A DNA stretch of 64,000 bases from an uncultured Pelagibacteraceae bacterium (lineage in GTDB: Bacteria > Pseudomonadota > Alphaproteobacteria > Pelagibacterales > Pelagibacteraceae), in the NCBI GenBank assembly GCA_902528645.1, contig CABZTG010000004.1, forward strand, positions 1 to 64,000, written 5' to 3'. The translations under genes and the position numbers were made by a program. Numbering within the stretch: position 1 is the first letter of the stretch; the number at the start of each line of letters is the position of its first letter. Shown piece by piece: positions 29,203 to 39,929 of this stretch. Below the pieces are notes generated by a model, which worked only from the letters and a program-made list of their open reading frames with translations, ran no database searches and was not told where the DNA came from.

Positions 29203-30192
29203 ATGATTACAGGAAAATTTCCAGCATTGAGACTTAGACGCAATAGAAAAACAGATTGGTCAAGAAGGTTAATTGAAGAAAATAATCTTACACCTAATGA
29301 TTTTATTTTACCCATTTTTCTAATTGATGGAAAAAATAAAAAACAATCTATTAAATCAATGCCCGGTGTTTACAGGTACACAATCGATAAATTAAATTAT
29401 ATAGTAGATAGAGCAATTAAAAAAGGCATACCTATGATTGCCTTGTTTCCATACACTGAAAAAAGAAAAAAAAACAACTTAGGTACTGAGGCTCTTAACG
29501 AAAATAATCTGGTTTGTAGGGCACTACAGATAATAAAGAATAAATATAAAAATGAGATTGGAATAATGTGTGATGTTGCATTAGATCCGTATACCTCACA
29601 TGGTCATGATGGACTTTTACAAAACAAATATGTGTTAAATGATGAAACCATAAAAATTTTATTAGATCAATCTTTGTTGCAAGCACAAATGGGTTGTGAT
29701 GTTTTAGCACCATCTGACATGATGGATGGTCGAATTGGTGAAATTAGAAAATATCTAGACAAACATAATTTTAAAATGACTCAAATACTTTCTTATGCTG
29801 TAAAATATGCGTCAAGTTTTTATGGCCCTTTTAGAGATGCAGTTGGTTCAAAAGACTTATTAAAAGGAAATAAAAAGAATTATCAAATGGATTATAGAAA
29901 TAGTGATGAAGCCTTAAGAGAGGTTGCTTTAGATATTAAAGAAGGAGCTGATATGGTTATGGTTAAGCCTGGGCTACCATATCTTGATATTATTAAACAA
30001 GTTAAAGAAAACTTTAAGATTCCAGTTATGGCATATCAAGTATCAGGTGAATATTCTTTATTAGAACATGGAATTAAAAATGATTTAACTGATCGAAACA
30101 TTATTTTAGAGAGTCTTATTTCTTTTAAAAGAGCTGGAGCAAATGCTATTGTTAGCTATTACGCTGATAGATTAGACCAAATTATTAAATAA
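29203..30192 (+). CDS. hemB: Delta-aminolevulinic acid dehydratase
   Basis: LRRNRKTDWSRRLIEEN...DVALDPYTSHGHDG...APSDMMDGRIGEIR...MVKPGLPYLDII. Confidence 0.95.
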   Translation: MITGKFPALRLRRNRKTDWSRRLIEENNLTPNDFILPIFLIDGKNKKQSIKSMPGVYRYTIDKLNYIVDRAIKKGIPMIALFPYTEKRKKNNLGTEALNENNLVCRALQIIKNKYKNEIGIMCDVALDPYTSHGHDGLLQNKYVLNDETIKILLDQSLLQAQMGCDVLAPSDMMDGRIGEIRKYLDKHNFKMTQILSYAVKYASSFYGPFRDAVGSKDLLKGNKKNYQMDYRNSDEALREVALDIKEGADMVMVKPGLPYLDIIKQVKENFKIPVMAYQVSGEYSLLEHGIKNDLTDRNIILESLISFKRAGANAIVSYYADRLDQIIK

Positions 30193-30897
30193 TTATTTTA
30201 AAGTATTAATAAATTGTAGTCTGCTGATTGGTTGGTTTAGGTTATTGGGCTTTAAAATTGACTTTTCAAGATAATCACTCAACAATTTAAGACCTGTTAG
30301 TAAAGATCCTAAATCTTCTGTTGAGTTATTTTTATCTATTAAAAAACTCGGTATAATTCTTTTTTTTGTTGATGACTTCGATATATATTGTTTTTGATCA
30401 CCAATAATTTTTTCATTAACTAAATTCTCAAAATTTAAGTCGTAGCCTAGAGATTTAAATAATTCCAACTCCCAAAAGATATAATTTTTTATCCAGTCTT
30501 TAGAGTTCAATAAAACATAAAATTCTTCTAACAAAGAAAATATCTTTGCATTTTTTTGTGACTCAGCTGTAAGCAATTTAACCAAATTCATAGCTGAGGA
30601 AATACAAGTTAATTTTTGATGATTATCAAAATATAATGGAGATAAAGCTTCTTGAATCTCTACTTTAAAATAACCCATACTATTTTCATTTTTAGAATTA
30701 TAATTTACATATAGTTTATTTCCTATTTGAAGATAGTTCTTAATTTTTTTTGAAGTTCCACCGAAAATAATGCCACTTACTTTACCGAAATTTTTAGTAT
30801 AAATTTCGGATATTAATGAATTTTCATTATATCTATTTTTACTCAATAAAAATCCAATATCGTCCCAAATCATAAATTGCTCTGATTTTGTAAACAT
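30193..30897 (-). CDS. recO: DNA repair protein RecO
   Basis: WDDIGFLLSKNRYNENSLISEIYTKNFGKVSGIIFGG; position in the recO-rnc-lepB-acpS block. Confidence 0.8.
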   Translation of the reverse strand: MFTKSEQFMIWDDIGFLLSKNRYNENSLISEIYTKNFGKVSGIIFGGTSKKIKNYLQIGNKLYVNYNSKNENSMGYFKVEIQEALSPLYFDNHQKLTCISSAMNLVKLLTAESQKNAKIFSLLEEFYVLLNSKDWIKNYIFWELELFKSLGYDLNFENLVNEKIIGDQKQYISKSSTKKRIIPSFLIDKNNSTEDLGSLLTGLKLLSDYLEKSILKPNNLNQPISRLQFINTLK

Positions 30898-31538
30898 TTA
30901 ATAGCAGCATTTTGTTCAGCATCTTTTTTCGAACTACCCTCTGCTAAAAAAAACTTAGTATCAACTAATTTTACACCAACCTTAAAAAGGGGTTTATGTC
31001 TCGGTCCAGTATTTGAAATAAGTTTATAAATAGGTAATTTTTTAAATCTTTTTAAAGAGAATTCTTGTAATTTTGTTTTTGCATCTATTTGAGTAATAAC
31101 ACTATCTTTAATATTTTCTGACCATAGTTCTAAAATAAATTTTTCTACAGAATTAAAACCTTTATCTAAATAGATAGATCCTATTAATGCTTCACAACAA
31201 TCAGAAACAACCTTATCCTCTATTTTATTTTTCTTTTTCTTAATATCTAAAGTTAAAATATATTTATCAAGATTAATTTTTTTTGCAATTTGTAAACAAG
31301 TTTTCTTATTTACTAGGGATGCAAACTTTTTATCTAATATACCTTCTTTTTCATTTGGGTAAATTTCCAAAAGTTTTTTTGCAATTACTAATCCTAAGAC
31401 ACGATCTCCTAAAAATTCTAATTTTTCATTATTAATTTCTTTGTTATAGCTTTTATGAGTTAATGCTCTAACTAACAAATCTTTTTCTTTAAAATTGATC
31501 TTAATTTTTTTTTCTAAAGTTTGATAATTAATTTTCAT
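30870..31538 (-). CDS. rnc: Ribonuclease III
   Basis: ALTHKSYNKEINNEKLEFLGDRVLGLVIA...CCEALIGSIYLDKG; C-terminal dsRBD. Confidence 0.93.
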   Translation of the reverse strand: MKINYQTLEKKIKINFKEKDLLVRALTHKSYNKEINNEKLEFLGDRVLGLVIAKKLLEIYPNEKEGILDKKFASLVNKKTCLQIAKKINLDKYILTLDIKKKKNKIEDKVVSDCCEALIGSIYLDKGFNSVEKFILELWSENIKDSVITQIDAKTKLQEFSLKRFKKLPIYKLISNTGPRHKPLFKVGVKLVDTKFFLAEGSSKKDAEQNAAIKCLQNQSNL

Positions 31539-32272
31539 TATTTGATCTTTTGAAAGAATCTATCAAATCTAATTGATTTGTTCCATTTCCAAAATGAAAA
31601 AATACTTCCAATAGATCTATCTGAAGAGAAGAAAATAAATTGAGCCTTTCCTACTAAATTATCTTTATGTACATATCCAACGCTTGATAAATATCTACTA
31701 TCCTTAGAACAATCTCTATTATCTCCTAAGTAGAAGTAGTGATCCTTTGGAACTATAAATTTATCTGAATTTTTAAATGTATAATCTTTTAAGTAAACAG
31801 TTTTGTGTTTTTTTCCATTAGGTAAAATTTCCTCAAAAGTAAATACATCAATGGTTCTATTTCCACAGAATATTTTATCATTTTCTGAGATTCTGGATTT
31901 CAAAACTTCTGCATTATTTATATACAAATTTGAATTAATAAATTGTATTTGATCTCCGGGTAAACCAATTAATCTTTTTATATAATCAGTTCTATTATCT
32001 GCAGGAGTTTTGAATACAACAACATCTCCCCTTTTCGGCTCACTAAACATTAATCTTCCTGTAAAAATAGGTGGGCTAAACGGAAATGAATGTTTGCTAT
32101 AACCATATGAATATTTAGTTACAAATAATCTGTCTCCAACTAACAGATTAGGCTCCATCGATGAAGATGGTATGTAAAATGGTTGAAGAAATATCGATCT
32201 AATAAAAATTGCAATAATTAATGCATAAAATAAGGTTTTTATGTTTTCTTTAAAGAAATTTTTATCTAACAT
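31538..32272 (-). CDS. lepB: Signal peptidase I
   Basis: FYIPSSSMEPNLLVGDRLFVTKYSYGYS...GDVVVFKTP...YIKRLIGLPGDQI...FYLGDNRDCSKDSRY. Confidence 0.95.
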   Translation of the reverse strand: MLDKNFFKENIKTLFYALIIAIFIRSIFLQPFYIPSSSMEPNLLVGDRLFVTKYSYGYSKHSFPFSPPIFTGRLMFSEPKRGDVVVFKTPADNRTDYIKRLIGLPGDQIQFINSNLYINNAEVLKSRISENDKIFCGNRTIDVFTFEEILPNGKKHKTVYLKDYTFKNSDKFIVPKDHYFYLGDNRDCSKDSRYLSSVGYVHKDNLVGKAQFIFFSSDRSIGSIFSFWKWNKSIRFDRFFQKIK

Positions 32273-32658
32273 TATCTTTTAACCAACATTGTAAATGCTA
32301 TTGAATGATCTTTTTCATCAGATAGTGAAAGAAACAAGTCATATTTTTTAATTTTAAACTTTTTTTTTATAATTTTATCAATTTTTTTTGATTTATAGAA
32401 AAAAGGTTTTCCCATTTTATCATTTAAAATTTCAATATCTTTAAAACTCAAATTATCTCTTATGCCGGTGCCGAATGATTTTGATAAAGCTTCTTTGGCT
32501 GCAAATCTTTTTGCAAAAAAGTTTGTTCTATTAACTTTATTTTTAGAAAATTTAAGTTCATTTGGTCCAAAAATTCTTTTTATAAAGTTTTGGTTTTTAA
32601 TTAAAGGAAGAATTCGTCTATTATTTACTACATCAACTCCAATTCCTAATATTTTCAT
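32272..32658 (-). CDS. acpS: Holo-[acyl-carrier-protein] synthase
   Basis: ILGIGVDVVNNRRI...FAKRFAAKEALSKSFGTGI. Confidence 0.93.
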   Translation of the reverse strand: MKILGIGVDVVNNRRILPLIKNQNFIKRIFGPNELKFSKNKVNRTNFFAKRFAAKEALSKSFGTGIRDNLSFKDIEILNDKMGKPFFYKSKKIDKIIKKKFKIKKYDLFLSLSDEKDHSIAFTMLVKR

Positions 32659-32663
32659 TTCTG

Positions 32664-33380
32664 TTATTTAATAATTTTTTTAAACTTTTTTATTACTTTG
32701 GATAAACCAAAAAATACTGACTCACCGATTAAATAATGTCCTATATTAAATTCTTCTATTTCTTTAAATCTAGATAATAATTCAGTTGTTTTATAATCAA
32801 GTCCATGACCAGCATGAACTTCTAAACCAATTTTCTTTGCAATAATTGAGCATTTTTTTATTCTATTAAGCTCTTTAGAATAATTCTTCTTTAATTTTAC
32901 TAATCTAGAAAGTCTACCCGTATGAATTTCAACACAATCAGATCCTAATTTATACGAGGTTTTAATATCATTAATTGATGGATTTATAAATAAACTAGTT
33001 CTAATTTTTTTTTTTTTAAATTTCAAAATTATATTTTTAATCTTATTTTTATTTTTATCTAAGTCTAAACCTCCCTCTGTGGTAACTTCTTTTCGATTTT
33101 CTGGCACTAAACAAATATAATTTGGTTTTATTTTTAATGCTTTACTTATCATTTTTGGGTTAGTTGAAATTTCCAAATTAACTAAAATCTTTTTTAAAGA
33201 ACAAATTTTTTTTGCATCATTATCTTTTATATGTCTTCTATCTTCACGAAGATGAATTGTTATTGAGTCAGCACCTTCTTTCTTAACAAATTTAGCTGCA
33301 AATATCGGATCTGGATGTAATTCACCTCTAGCATTTCTCAGGGTTGCTATATGATCAATATTTACTCCAAGACGTCTCAC
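32664..33380 (-). CDS. pdxJ: Pyridoxine 5'-phosphate synthase
   Basis: LGVNIDHIATLRNARGELHPDPIFAA...ITIHLREDRRHIKD. Confidence 0.95.
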   Translation of the reverse strand: MRRLGVNIDHIATLRNARGELHPDPIFAAKFVKKEGADSITIHLREDRRHIKDNDAKKICSLKKILVNLEISTNPKMISKALKIKPNYICLVPENRKEVTTEGGLDLDKNKNKIKNIILKFKKKKIRTSLFINPSINDIKTSYKLGSDCVEIHTGRLSRLVKLKKNYSKELNRIKKCSIIAKKIGLEVHAGHGLDYKTTELLSRFKEIEEFNIGHYLIGESVFFGLSKVIKKFKKIIK

Positions 33381-33964
33381 TTCGTGTATCTACTTCCTGG
33401 TGTTGAAATTGGAATTAATTTCAACTCGTTTGGAATTTTATTCTTTTTATAAGTTGGAACAGAAATTTTGAGGTGTGAAACTATATTTTTTTTTATCTTT
33501 AAATTATTTTTTGATGATCTATCAATAATTGTTGCAAAACCCATTAGTTTTGCTTTTGCATTTTTAATCAATTTTACACATTCCATGCTTGATTTGCCTG
33601 TGGTTATAACATCTTCAATAATTAATACTTTTGATCCTTTTTTAATTTGAAAACCTCTTCTTAATTTAAACTTTCCTTTTACTCTTTCACAGAAAATAGT
33701 TTCTTTTTTAAGTAGTCTTCCAATTTCATAACCTATTATAATACCTCCCATTGCTGGTGATAAAATTAAGTCGAAGTTTTTAAATTTTTTCTTAATTTTT
33801 TCGGCTAAAGATTTACAAATTTTCTCTGCCTTATTCGGAAAACTTAATAGTTTTGCGCATTGAATATATTTTGAAGAGTGTAATCCAGAAGATAAAACAA
33901 AATGTCCCTCTAATAATGCATTAGTTTTTCTTAAAATATCTAAGGATTTTTTGTGTGAAAGCAT
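33377..33964 (-). CDS. pyrE: Orotate phosphoribosyltransferase
   Basis: ALLEGHFVLSSGLHSSKYIQCA...KVLIIEDVITTGKSSMECVKLI. Confidence 0.93.
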   Translation of the reverse strand: MLSHKKSLDILRKTNALLEGHFVLSSGLHSSKYIQCAKLLSFPNKAEKICKSLAEKIKKKFKNFDLILSPAMGGIIIGYEIGRLLKKETIFCERVKGKFKLRRGFQIKKGSKVLIIEDVITTGKSSMECVKLIKNAKAKLMGFATIIDRSSKNNLKIKKNIVSHLKISVPTYKKNKIPNELKLIPISTPGSRYTK

Positions 33965-35666
33965 TTCTTTTATCTTCGTGTCTAATTATCTTAAATTTTA
34001 TACCTTTTTGTTTTAGCTCTGCAATAAAATTAGTGAAATTTTTTAAATCCCTTATGATTAATTGGAATTTAAAATTTATATAGTTAGGGTTTTTGCCTGC
34101 CATCACAAGGTTTGAAATATTTAGTTTATGCTCTCCGATTAACGAACTAACATTACCAAGCTGACCAGGTTTATCTGGTAAAGATATCCATAAAGTAGTA
34201 TTGTACTTTTTTACTCTTTCCTCTTTTCTTTCTCCCTTTTCATGCCAATAACGTCTTATAGCTGCTCTTGCTTTTCCTGTTTTTGTTATTGGGATCCAAT
34301 GCAATGATGGTGAATGATTTTTAGAGGTAATAATCTTAACTCGATCTCCATTTCTTAAAATAGTTTGGAGTTCACTTTTGTTACCATTAATTTCACAACC
34401 GATTGCAGTATCTCCTATTTTAGTATGTACGGCATATGCAAAATCAATTGGAGTAGCATCTTTTGGTAATTTAATAACCGATCCTTTTGGTGTAAAGCAA
34501 AATACATTTTCTTGGAACATTTGTAGTTTTGTATATTCATATGAATGTTCTGGATTTTCATTTTTTTCAATGATTTCTACTAAATCTTTTAACCAGTCAT
34601 ATTCTTTCCATGTTAAAGAATTAAATTTCTCAGAGGATTTATATTGCCAGTGTGAAGCAATACCCCTTTCAGCGAAATCATGCATTTCTGTTGTTCTAAT
34701 TTGAATTTCTATAGGTTTTTTATTAGATCCAATAACTGCTGTATGAATTGATTTATAACCATTAATTTTAGGTGAAGAGATATAATCTTTAAATTTGCCA
34801 GGTATACAATTGTATTCTTTATGTATTATCCCTAAAGTTTTGTAACAATCATCAATATTTTTTAAAATTATTCTAAATCCAATAATATCAGTTATTTGTT
34901 CAAGAGAAACTCGTTTCTTTTGAACTTTTCTCCAAATTGAAAAAGGTGTTTTGCCTCTTCCATAAATTTTAGATTGTATATTATTGTCATTTAACAAAGT
35001 GTTTATTTCATTAGAAAGAGTTTCGAAAATATCTTTTTTGTCAGATTTGATTTCATCTAATCTATTTTGAATTAGTGTTCTTGCATCATTATTCAAAACC
35101 TCAAAAGATAAATCTTCTAGCTCATCACGAATTCTATGCATTCCCATTCTATCAGCTAATGGTGCATAAATTTCCATTGTCTCTTGTGCAATTCTTTTTC
35201 TTTTATCTTCTTTAGTGATAGCTTTTATCGTTCTCATATTATGTAAACGATCTGCAATTTTAACTAACAAAACTCTTATATCTTTTGAGGTTGCTAAAAT
35301 AAGTTTTCTAAAGTTTTCTGCTTTTGAGTTTGTGGTTGCGGTGTTTTCAAAAACTGAAATTTTTGTAACACCATCAACTAAATCTGCAACCTCTTCACCA
35401 AATTCTCCTTTAATGGTCTCGTAAGTAGCGTAGGTATCTTCGATTGTATCATGTAATAAACCAGTAGTAATAGTAGCACTATCTAATTTGAGATCTGTTA
35501 GGATATTTGCTACTTCTATTGGATGTACTGAATATGGGTCACCTGAAGCTCTCTTTTGATTACTATGTGCTTTAACAGCAAAATCATAAGCTTTATTCAG
35601 TTTTTCAGGGTTTAAAAATTTGTTATAAATTTTTACTTTATTTATTAAATCTTCAGAATTAAGCAT
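33921..35666 (-). CDS. RelA/SpoT family (p)ppGpp synthetase/hydrolase
   Basis: HD hydrolase HPIEVANIL...LLHDTIEDTYATYE; synthetase PGKFKDYISSPKINGYKSIHTAV; TGS domain; ACT-like C-terminus. Confidence 0.93.
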   Translation of the reverse strand: MLNSEDLINKVKIYNKFLNPEKLNKAYDFAVKAHSNQKRASGDPYSVHPIEVANILTDLKLDSATITTGLLHDTIEDTYATYETIKGEFGEEVADLVDGVTKISVFENTATTNSKAENFRKLILATSKDIRVLLVKIADRLHNMRTIKAITKEDKRKRIAQETMEIYAPLADRMGMHRIRDELEDLSFEVLNNDARTLIQNRLDEIKSDKKDIFETLSNEINTLLNDNNIQSKIYGRGKTPFSIWRKVQKKRVSLEQITDIIGFRIILKNIDDCYKTLGIIHKEYNCIPGKFKDYISSPKINGYKSIHTAVIGSNKKPIEIQIRTTEMHDFAERGIASHWQYKSSEKFNSLTWKEYDWLKDLVEIIEKNENPEHSYEYTKLQMFQENVFCFTPKGSVIKLPKDATPIDFAYAVHTKIGDTAIGCEINGNKSELQTILRNGDRVKIITSKNHSPSLHWIPITKTGKARAAIRRYWHEKGERKEERVKKYNTTLWISLPDKPGQLGNVSSLIGEHKLNISNLVMAGKNPNYINFKFQLIIRDLKNFTNFIAELKQKGIKFKIIRHEDKRNAFTQKILRYFKKN

Positions 35667-35686
35667 TCAAACACTATATCACTAAA

Positions 35687-36199
35687 TCAAATTTGTTTAA
35701 TAGACCTAATGTCTCTATTTTTTAATGATAATAATAGTTTTTTTATGGAATGTTTTGAAACTGGATGTTTCCAATTTTTATCTATCTCAAATAATGGAAA
35801 AAGGACGAAATTTCTTTTATGCATTCTTGAATGAGGTAGATTTAATTCACCTTTAATTTTTCTTCTATTAAAATCAATTATATCGATATCGCACTCTCTA
35901 GGAGCATTTCGAAGTCTTTTCTTTCGTCCCAGGCTTGTTTCAATAGTTTTACAAACACTTATTAATTCAATAGGTGATAATTTAGTTAGAACCTTAACTA
36001 CAACATTGTAAAATTTAGGATTGTTATTATCAGGCCAAGACAAACTCTCATAATAGCTTGATGATTTTACTATCATAATATCATTAAGAATTAATTTTGA
36101 TTTAGCTAATTCAATATTATTGATTTTATTTCCAAGATTAGAACCTATACCTAAATAGACAGGATTAACTTGATTTTCTAATATATCTTGCTCTATCAC
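35687..36199 (-). CDS. folK: 2-amino-4-hydroxy-6-hydroxymethyldihydropteridine pyrophosphokinase
   Basis: [18 protein letters not shown]...[11 protein letters not shown]...[18 protein letters not shown]. Confidence 0.9.
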   Translation of the reverse strand: MIEQDILENQVNPVYLGIGSNLGNKINNIELAKSKLILNDIMIVKSSSYYESLSWPDNNNPKFYNVVVKVLTKLSPIELISVCKTIETSLGRKKRLRNAPRECDIDIIDFNRRKIKGELNLPHSRMHKRNFVLFPLFEIDKNWKHPVSKHSIKKLLLSLKNRDIRSIKQI

Positions 36200-36635
36200 G
36201 ATTCCAGTCTCTTTGTTTTTTTACTGCTCTTTTATCAAATTGTTTTTTACCCTTGGCTACAGCCAACTCTAATTTTGCTTTTCCTTTTTTAAAATACATT
36301 TTTGTAGGAACTATTGTGAGCCCATCTCTTTGCATTTTACCAATTAGTTTATTAATTTCTCTCTTATTTAATAATAATTTTCTTTCATTGGTTGGATTAT
36401 GGTTTGAATAACTAGCTTGCTTATAAGATGCAATATGTGAATTTATCAAGACTATTTCACCTTTTTTTTCTATTGCGTAAGAATCTGCTATGTTAACTTT
36501 ACCATTACGAATTGATTTTATTTCAGAACCTTTTAAGACAATACCTGCTTCAAACAAATCCTCAAAAAAATAATTGAAACTAGCTTTTTTATTAAGACAA
36601 ATTATTTTTAAACCACTATTGGTTTTTTTTTTCAT
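36165..36635 (-). CDS. smpB: SsrA-binding protein
   Basis: [27 protein letters not shown]...[12 protein letters not shown]. Confidence 0.95.
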   Translation of the reverse strand: MKKKTNSGLKIICLNKKASFNYFFEDLFEAGIVLKGSEIKSIRNGKVNIADSYAIEKKGEIVLINSHIASYKQASYSNHNPTNERKLLLNKREINKLIGKMQRDGLTIVPTKMYFKKGKAKLELAVAKGKKQFDKRAVKKQRDWNRDRARYIRKSS

Positions 36636-37516
36636 TAAACTAGTTTTGCAGAATGAAGTGCTTTTTTAACGATATCCTTAGTTTCAGCTGTCACTTTTAC
36701 AAGAGGTAGTCTTACATTATCATCACAAAGATTTAATAATTTTGCTGCGTATTTTACTGGACTTGGATTACTTTCGACAAACATTGCATGATGAAGAGGT
36801 TGTAATATTTTATCAATTTTTTCAGCCTCTTTAATTTCATCGTTATTTTCAGATTTTGAAAATTTTTGAAAATCAGAACAAAGTTTTGGAGCAATATTTG
36901 CAGTAACACTTATAGCTCCCACTCCACCTCTTTTATTAAATTCTAAAGCATTATCGTCATTACCAGTTAATTGAATGAATTCATTTCCCATCTTTTTTAA
37001 AGTTTGTTCAACCCTATTTAGGTCTCCAGTTGCATCCTTAACACCAATAATATTTTTCAATTCAAATAATCTAGCCATAGTATCAACTGACATATCAATA
37101 ACCGATCTCCCAGGAATATTATAAATTATTATAGGTATTCCACATTTATCATTTATTGCTTTATAATGTTGGTATAAGCCTTCTTGTGTTGGCTTGTTAT
37201 AATAAGGTGTTACAATAAGAGCGCCTGTGGCTCCAATTTTTTCTGCATGAGTTGTAAGTGAAATAGCCTCCTCTGTAGAGTTCGATCCTGTACCTGCAAA
37301 AACTGGTAATTTTCCATTACTTTCTTTTACACATAACTCAATCACTCTTTCATGTTCATCATGACTTAAAGTTGGTGACTCACCAGTTGTTCCTGCTGGA
37401 ACTAATCCATTTGTCCCATTTTGGATATGAAAATGAATTAAATTAATATATGTCTCATCATCAAGTTTATCATTTTTAAACGGGGTGACTAAAGCAACAT
37501 TTGATCCTTTAAACAT
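36635..37516 (-). CDS. dapA: 4-hydroxy-tetrahydrodipicolinate synthase
   Basis: [12 protein letters not shown]...[17 protein letters not shown]...[14 protein letters not shown]...YNIPGRS. Confidence 0.96.
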   Translation of the reverse strand: MFKGSNVALVTPFKNDKLDDETYINLIHFHIQNGTNGLVPAGTTGESPTLSHDEHERVIELCVKESNGKLPVFAGTGSNSTEEAISLTTHAEKIGATGALIVTPYYNKPTQEGLYQHYKAINDKCGIPIIIYNIPGRSVIDMSVDTMARLFELKNIIGVKDATGDLNRVEQTLKKMGNEFIQLTGNDDNALEFNKRGGVGAISVTANIAPKLCSDFQKFSKSENNDEIKEAEKIDKILQPLHHAMFVESNPSPVKYAAKLLNLCDDNVRLPLVKVTAETKDIVKKALHSAKLV

Positions 37517-37559
37517 AAATACTTATAACATACATTGTAGATTCATATAGTAAAAGATT

Positions 37560-39770
37560 ATGATTAAAAAAATCTTATTTTGGATAGTATTGATTAATTT
37601 ATTCGGTCTACAAACTATAGCTCAATCTGACATAATCCCATTAAAAAAACCCATCCAATCTGATGAGCTAACACAAAAAAAATTATTAATAGATGTACTA
37701 AAACCCTTACCTAAACCAACGCAAAAAATAGTAACAAAAGATACAGAAAAAAAAATTGAATCTAAGCCAGAAAAGAAGATAAGTGGACTGATACTTCCCA
37801 AAAAAAAACCTTTAATTGCTGGAACAAAAAAAACAAAAGAAATAAAGATATCAAAATATTATCGTAAAAAAGATTTTGCATTAGCAAAAAAAGCAATTTC
37901 CGAAATGAAAAAAGGCAGTTGGACAGCTGCAATTAAAACTGCCAAAAGAGCTAAAGATAAATCTATATATGACTTTATTCAATGGAGGCATTTACTTACA
38001 AAGGGAAATCAAGCTTCTTATTATGATTATAAAACATTCATAGATTCAAATGAAGATTATCCTAGAATTGGAAGAATAAAATATTTAGCAGAGCATAAAC
38101 TTTCTACAGAAAAAGTTAGTCCACAAAAAATTATAGAATGGTTTGGTCCTGCGGAACCTTTAAGTGGTTTTGGTAAAATGATATTGGGTGAAAGTTTTAT
38201 TCTTAATGGTAATAAGGAAAAAGGAATAAGATTCATTAAAGAAGGCTGGATATCAGCTGAATTGTCTAAAACAGATTTAAGATTTTATCGTAAAAAATTT
38301 AAGAAATATCTTAATGCAGACGATTATATTAAACGAGCAGAATATCTTGCTTGGAATAATAAATACTGGGACTTAAAACGACTATTAAGATATTTACCTA
38401 AAGATTATGAACTATTATATACAGCGAGACAACTATTGATGAGTAAATCGTATGGTGTCGATAATGCTATTTCTAAAGTTCCATCTAATCTTAAAAATGA
38501 TGCTGGTTTAAATTACGATAGATTAAAATGGAGAAGAAAAAGAGGAAGAGTTGATAGTTCTGTTGAAATTCTTCTTAATATAAAAAACACAAAAGATTAC
38601 TTAGTTCGTCCGGATAAATGGTGGATAGAAAGAGAAATAATTTCCAGATCATTAATATATAAAAAAAAATATGAATTAGCTTATAAAATTGCCAGCAACC
38701 ATGGAATGAATGATGGACCTGAATTTGCTGCTGCTGAGTGGATGAGTGGTTGGATTGCATTAAGTTTTCTAGATGATCCAGTATTAGCCAAAGAACATTT
38801 TGAAAATTTTTATAATAATGTTGGATACCCTATTAGTACAGCTAGAGGTGCATATTGGTTAGGTAAAACTTATAAAAAACTTGGTGATAAAGATCTATCT
38901 TATAAATGGTTTAAAGAAGCAACAAATTATTTGACCACTTATTACGGTCAATTGGCATTTATGGAAATTAGTCCAAATGAAAAATTTGAGCTTTCAAAAG
39001 ACATGATTATTAAAAAAGAATATCGTGATTATTTTTTTAAAAAAGATTTAGTCAAATTGATATATTTACTTGATGAATTAGATGAAGATAAATATGCTAA
39101 ACATATACTAAGACATTTGGCTAATGATGATGTTGCTAGTGGTAGTGAGGTTTTAGCAGCTGAACTTGCAACAAATATAGAACGATTTGATTTTGCTATT
39201 CAAATTTCTAAAATAGCATCCTATGAAAAAAGATTTCACAACAAATATAATTACCCAATCATAAGCACACCCAAATATATTAATGGAAGAAAAATTCCAG
39301 ATAATGCTTTCATTCTTTCAATCATAAGACAAGAGAGTGAGTTTGATTTAAGTGCCAATAGTCATGCTGGTGCAAAAGGTTTAATGCAATTAATGCCTTA
39401 CACTGCTAAACTAGTTGCTAAGCAGGCAAAACTTCCTTATTCAAAATCTAGGTTAACTACTGATGCAGAATATAATATTAACCTAGGGTCACATTATATA
39501 GCAGGATTAATTCTTGAATATGACGGTGCTTATCCATTTGCAGTGGCTGCTTACAATGCTGGACCAAAAAGAGTTCGATATTGGAAAAAAATAAACAAAA
39601 ATCCTCAAAAAAATCAAATTGATTATATCGACTGGATTGAATTAATTAAATTTAAAGAAACTAGAAATTATGTCCAAAGAGTATTGGAAAACTACAATGT
39701 TTATAGATACGTGCTTGAACAGCAGCCAATCGCAATGAAAGATTTCTTTAAGAATAATCCCTTGTTTTAA
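37560..39770 (+). CDS. slt: Lytic murein transglycosylase (Slt70-like)
   Basis: SIIRQESEFDLSANSHAGAKGLMQLMPYTAKLVAKQ...AVAAYNAGPKRVRYW. Confidence 0.9.
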   Translation: MIKKILFWIVLINLFGLQTIAQSDIIPLKKPIQSDELTQKKLLIDVLKPLPKPTQKIVTKDTEKKIESKPEKKISGLILPKKKPLIAGTKKTKEIKISKYYRKKDFALAKKAISEMKKGSWTAAIKTAKRAKDKSIYDFIQWRHLLTKGNQASYYDYKTFIDSNEDYPRIGRIKYLAEHKLSTEKVSPQKIIEWFGPAEPLSGFGKMILGESFILNGNKEKGIRFIKEGWISAELSKTDLRFYRKKFKKYLNADDYIKRAEYLAWNNKYWDLKRLLRYLPKDYELLYTARQLLMSKSYGVDNAISKVPSNLKNDAGLNYDRLKWRRKRGRVDSSVEILLNIKNTKDYLVRPDKWWIEREIISRSLIYKKKYELAYKIASNHGMNDGPEFAAAEWMSGWIALSFLDDPVLAKEHFENFYNNVGYPISTARGAYWLGKTYKKLGDKDLSYKWFKEATNYLTTYYGQLAFMEISPNEKFELSKDMIIKKEYRDYFFKKDLVKLIYLLDELDEDKYAKHILRHLANDDVASGSEVLAAELATNIERFDFAIQISKIASYEKRFHNKYNYPIISTPKYINGRKIPDNAFILSIIRQESEFDLSANSHAGAKGLMQLMPYTAKLVAKQAKLPYSKSRLTTDAEYNINLGSHYIAGLILEYDGAYPFAVAAYNAGPKRVRYWKKINKNPQKNQIDYIDWIELIKFKETRNYVQRVLENYNVYRYVLEQQPIAMKDFFKNNPLF

Positions 39771-39773
39771 TAA

Positions 39774-39865
39774 TGGCGGAAGAGGAGGGATTCGAACCCT
39801 CGGTACAAGTTTCCTCGCACGGTCATTTAGCAAACGACTGGTTTAAGCCTCTCACCCACTCTTCC
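39774..39865 (-). tRNA. tRNA-Ser (anticodon GCT), CCA encoded
   Basis: Minus strand GGAAGAGTGGGTGAGAGGCTTAAACCAGTCGTTTGCTAAATGACCGTGCGAGGAAACTTGTACCGAGGGTTCGAATCCCTCCTCTTCCGCCA. Confidence 0.95.
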
Positions 39866-39929
39866 AAGAAATTTGTCGCCTTTGATTGTATTGAATAATC
39901 AACATTAATAAAGTAATTATTCATTAATT

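Noticed and set aside
39642-39833. 63-aa minus-strand ORF
   Set aside because: Covers tRNA-Ser and the antisense of slt; RKLVPRVRIPPLPPL is a tRNA-derived artefact.
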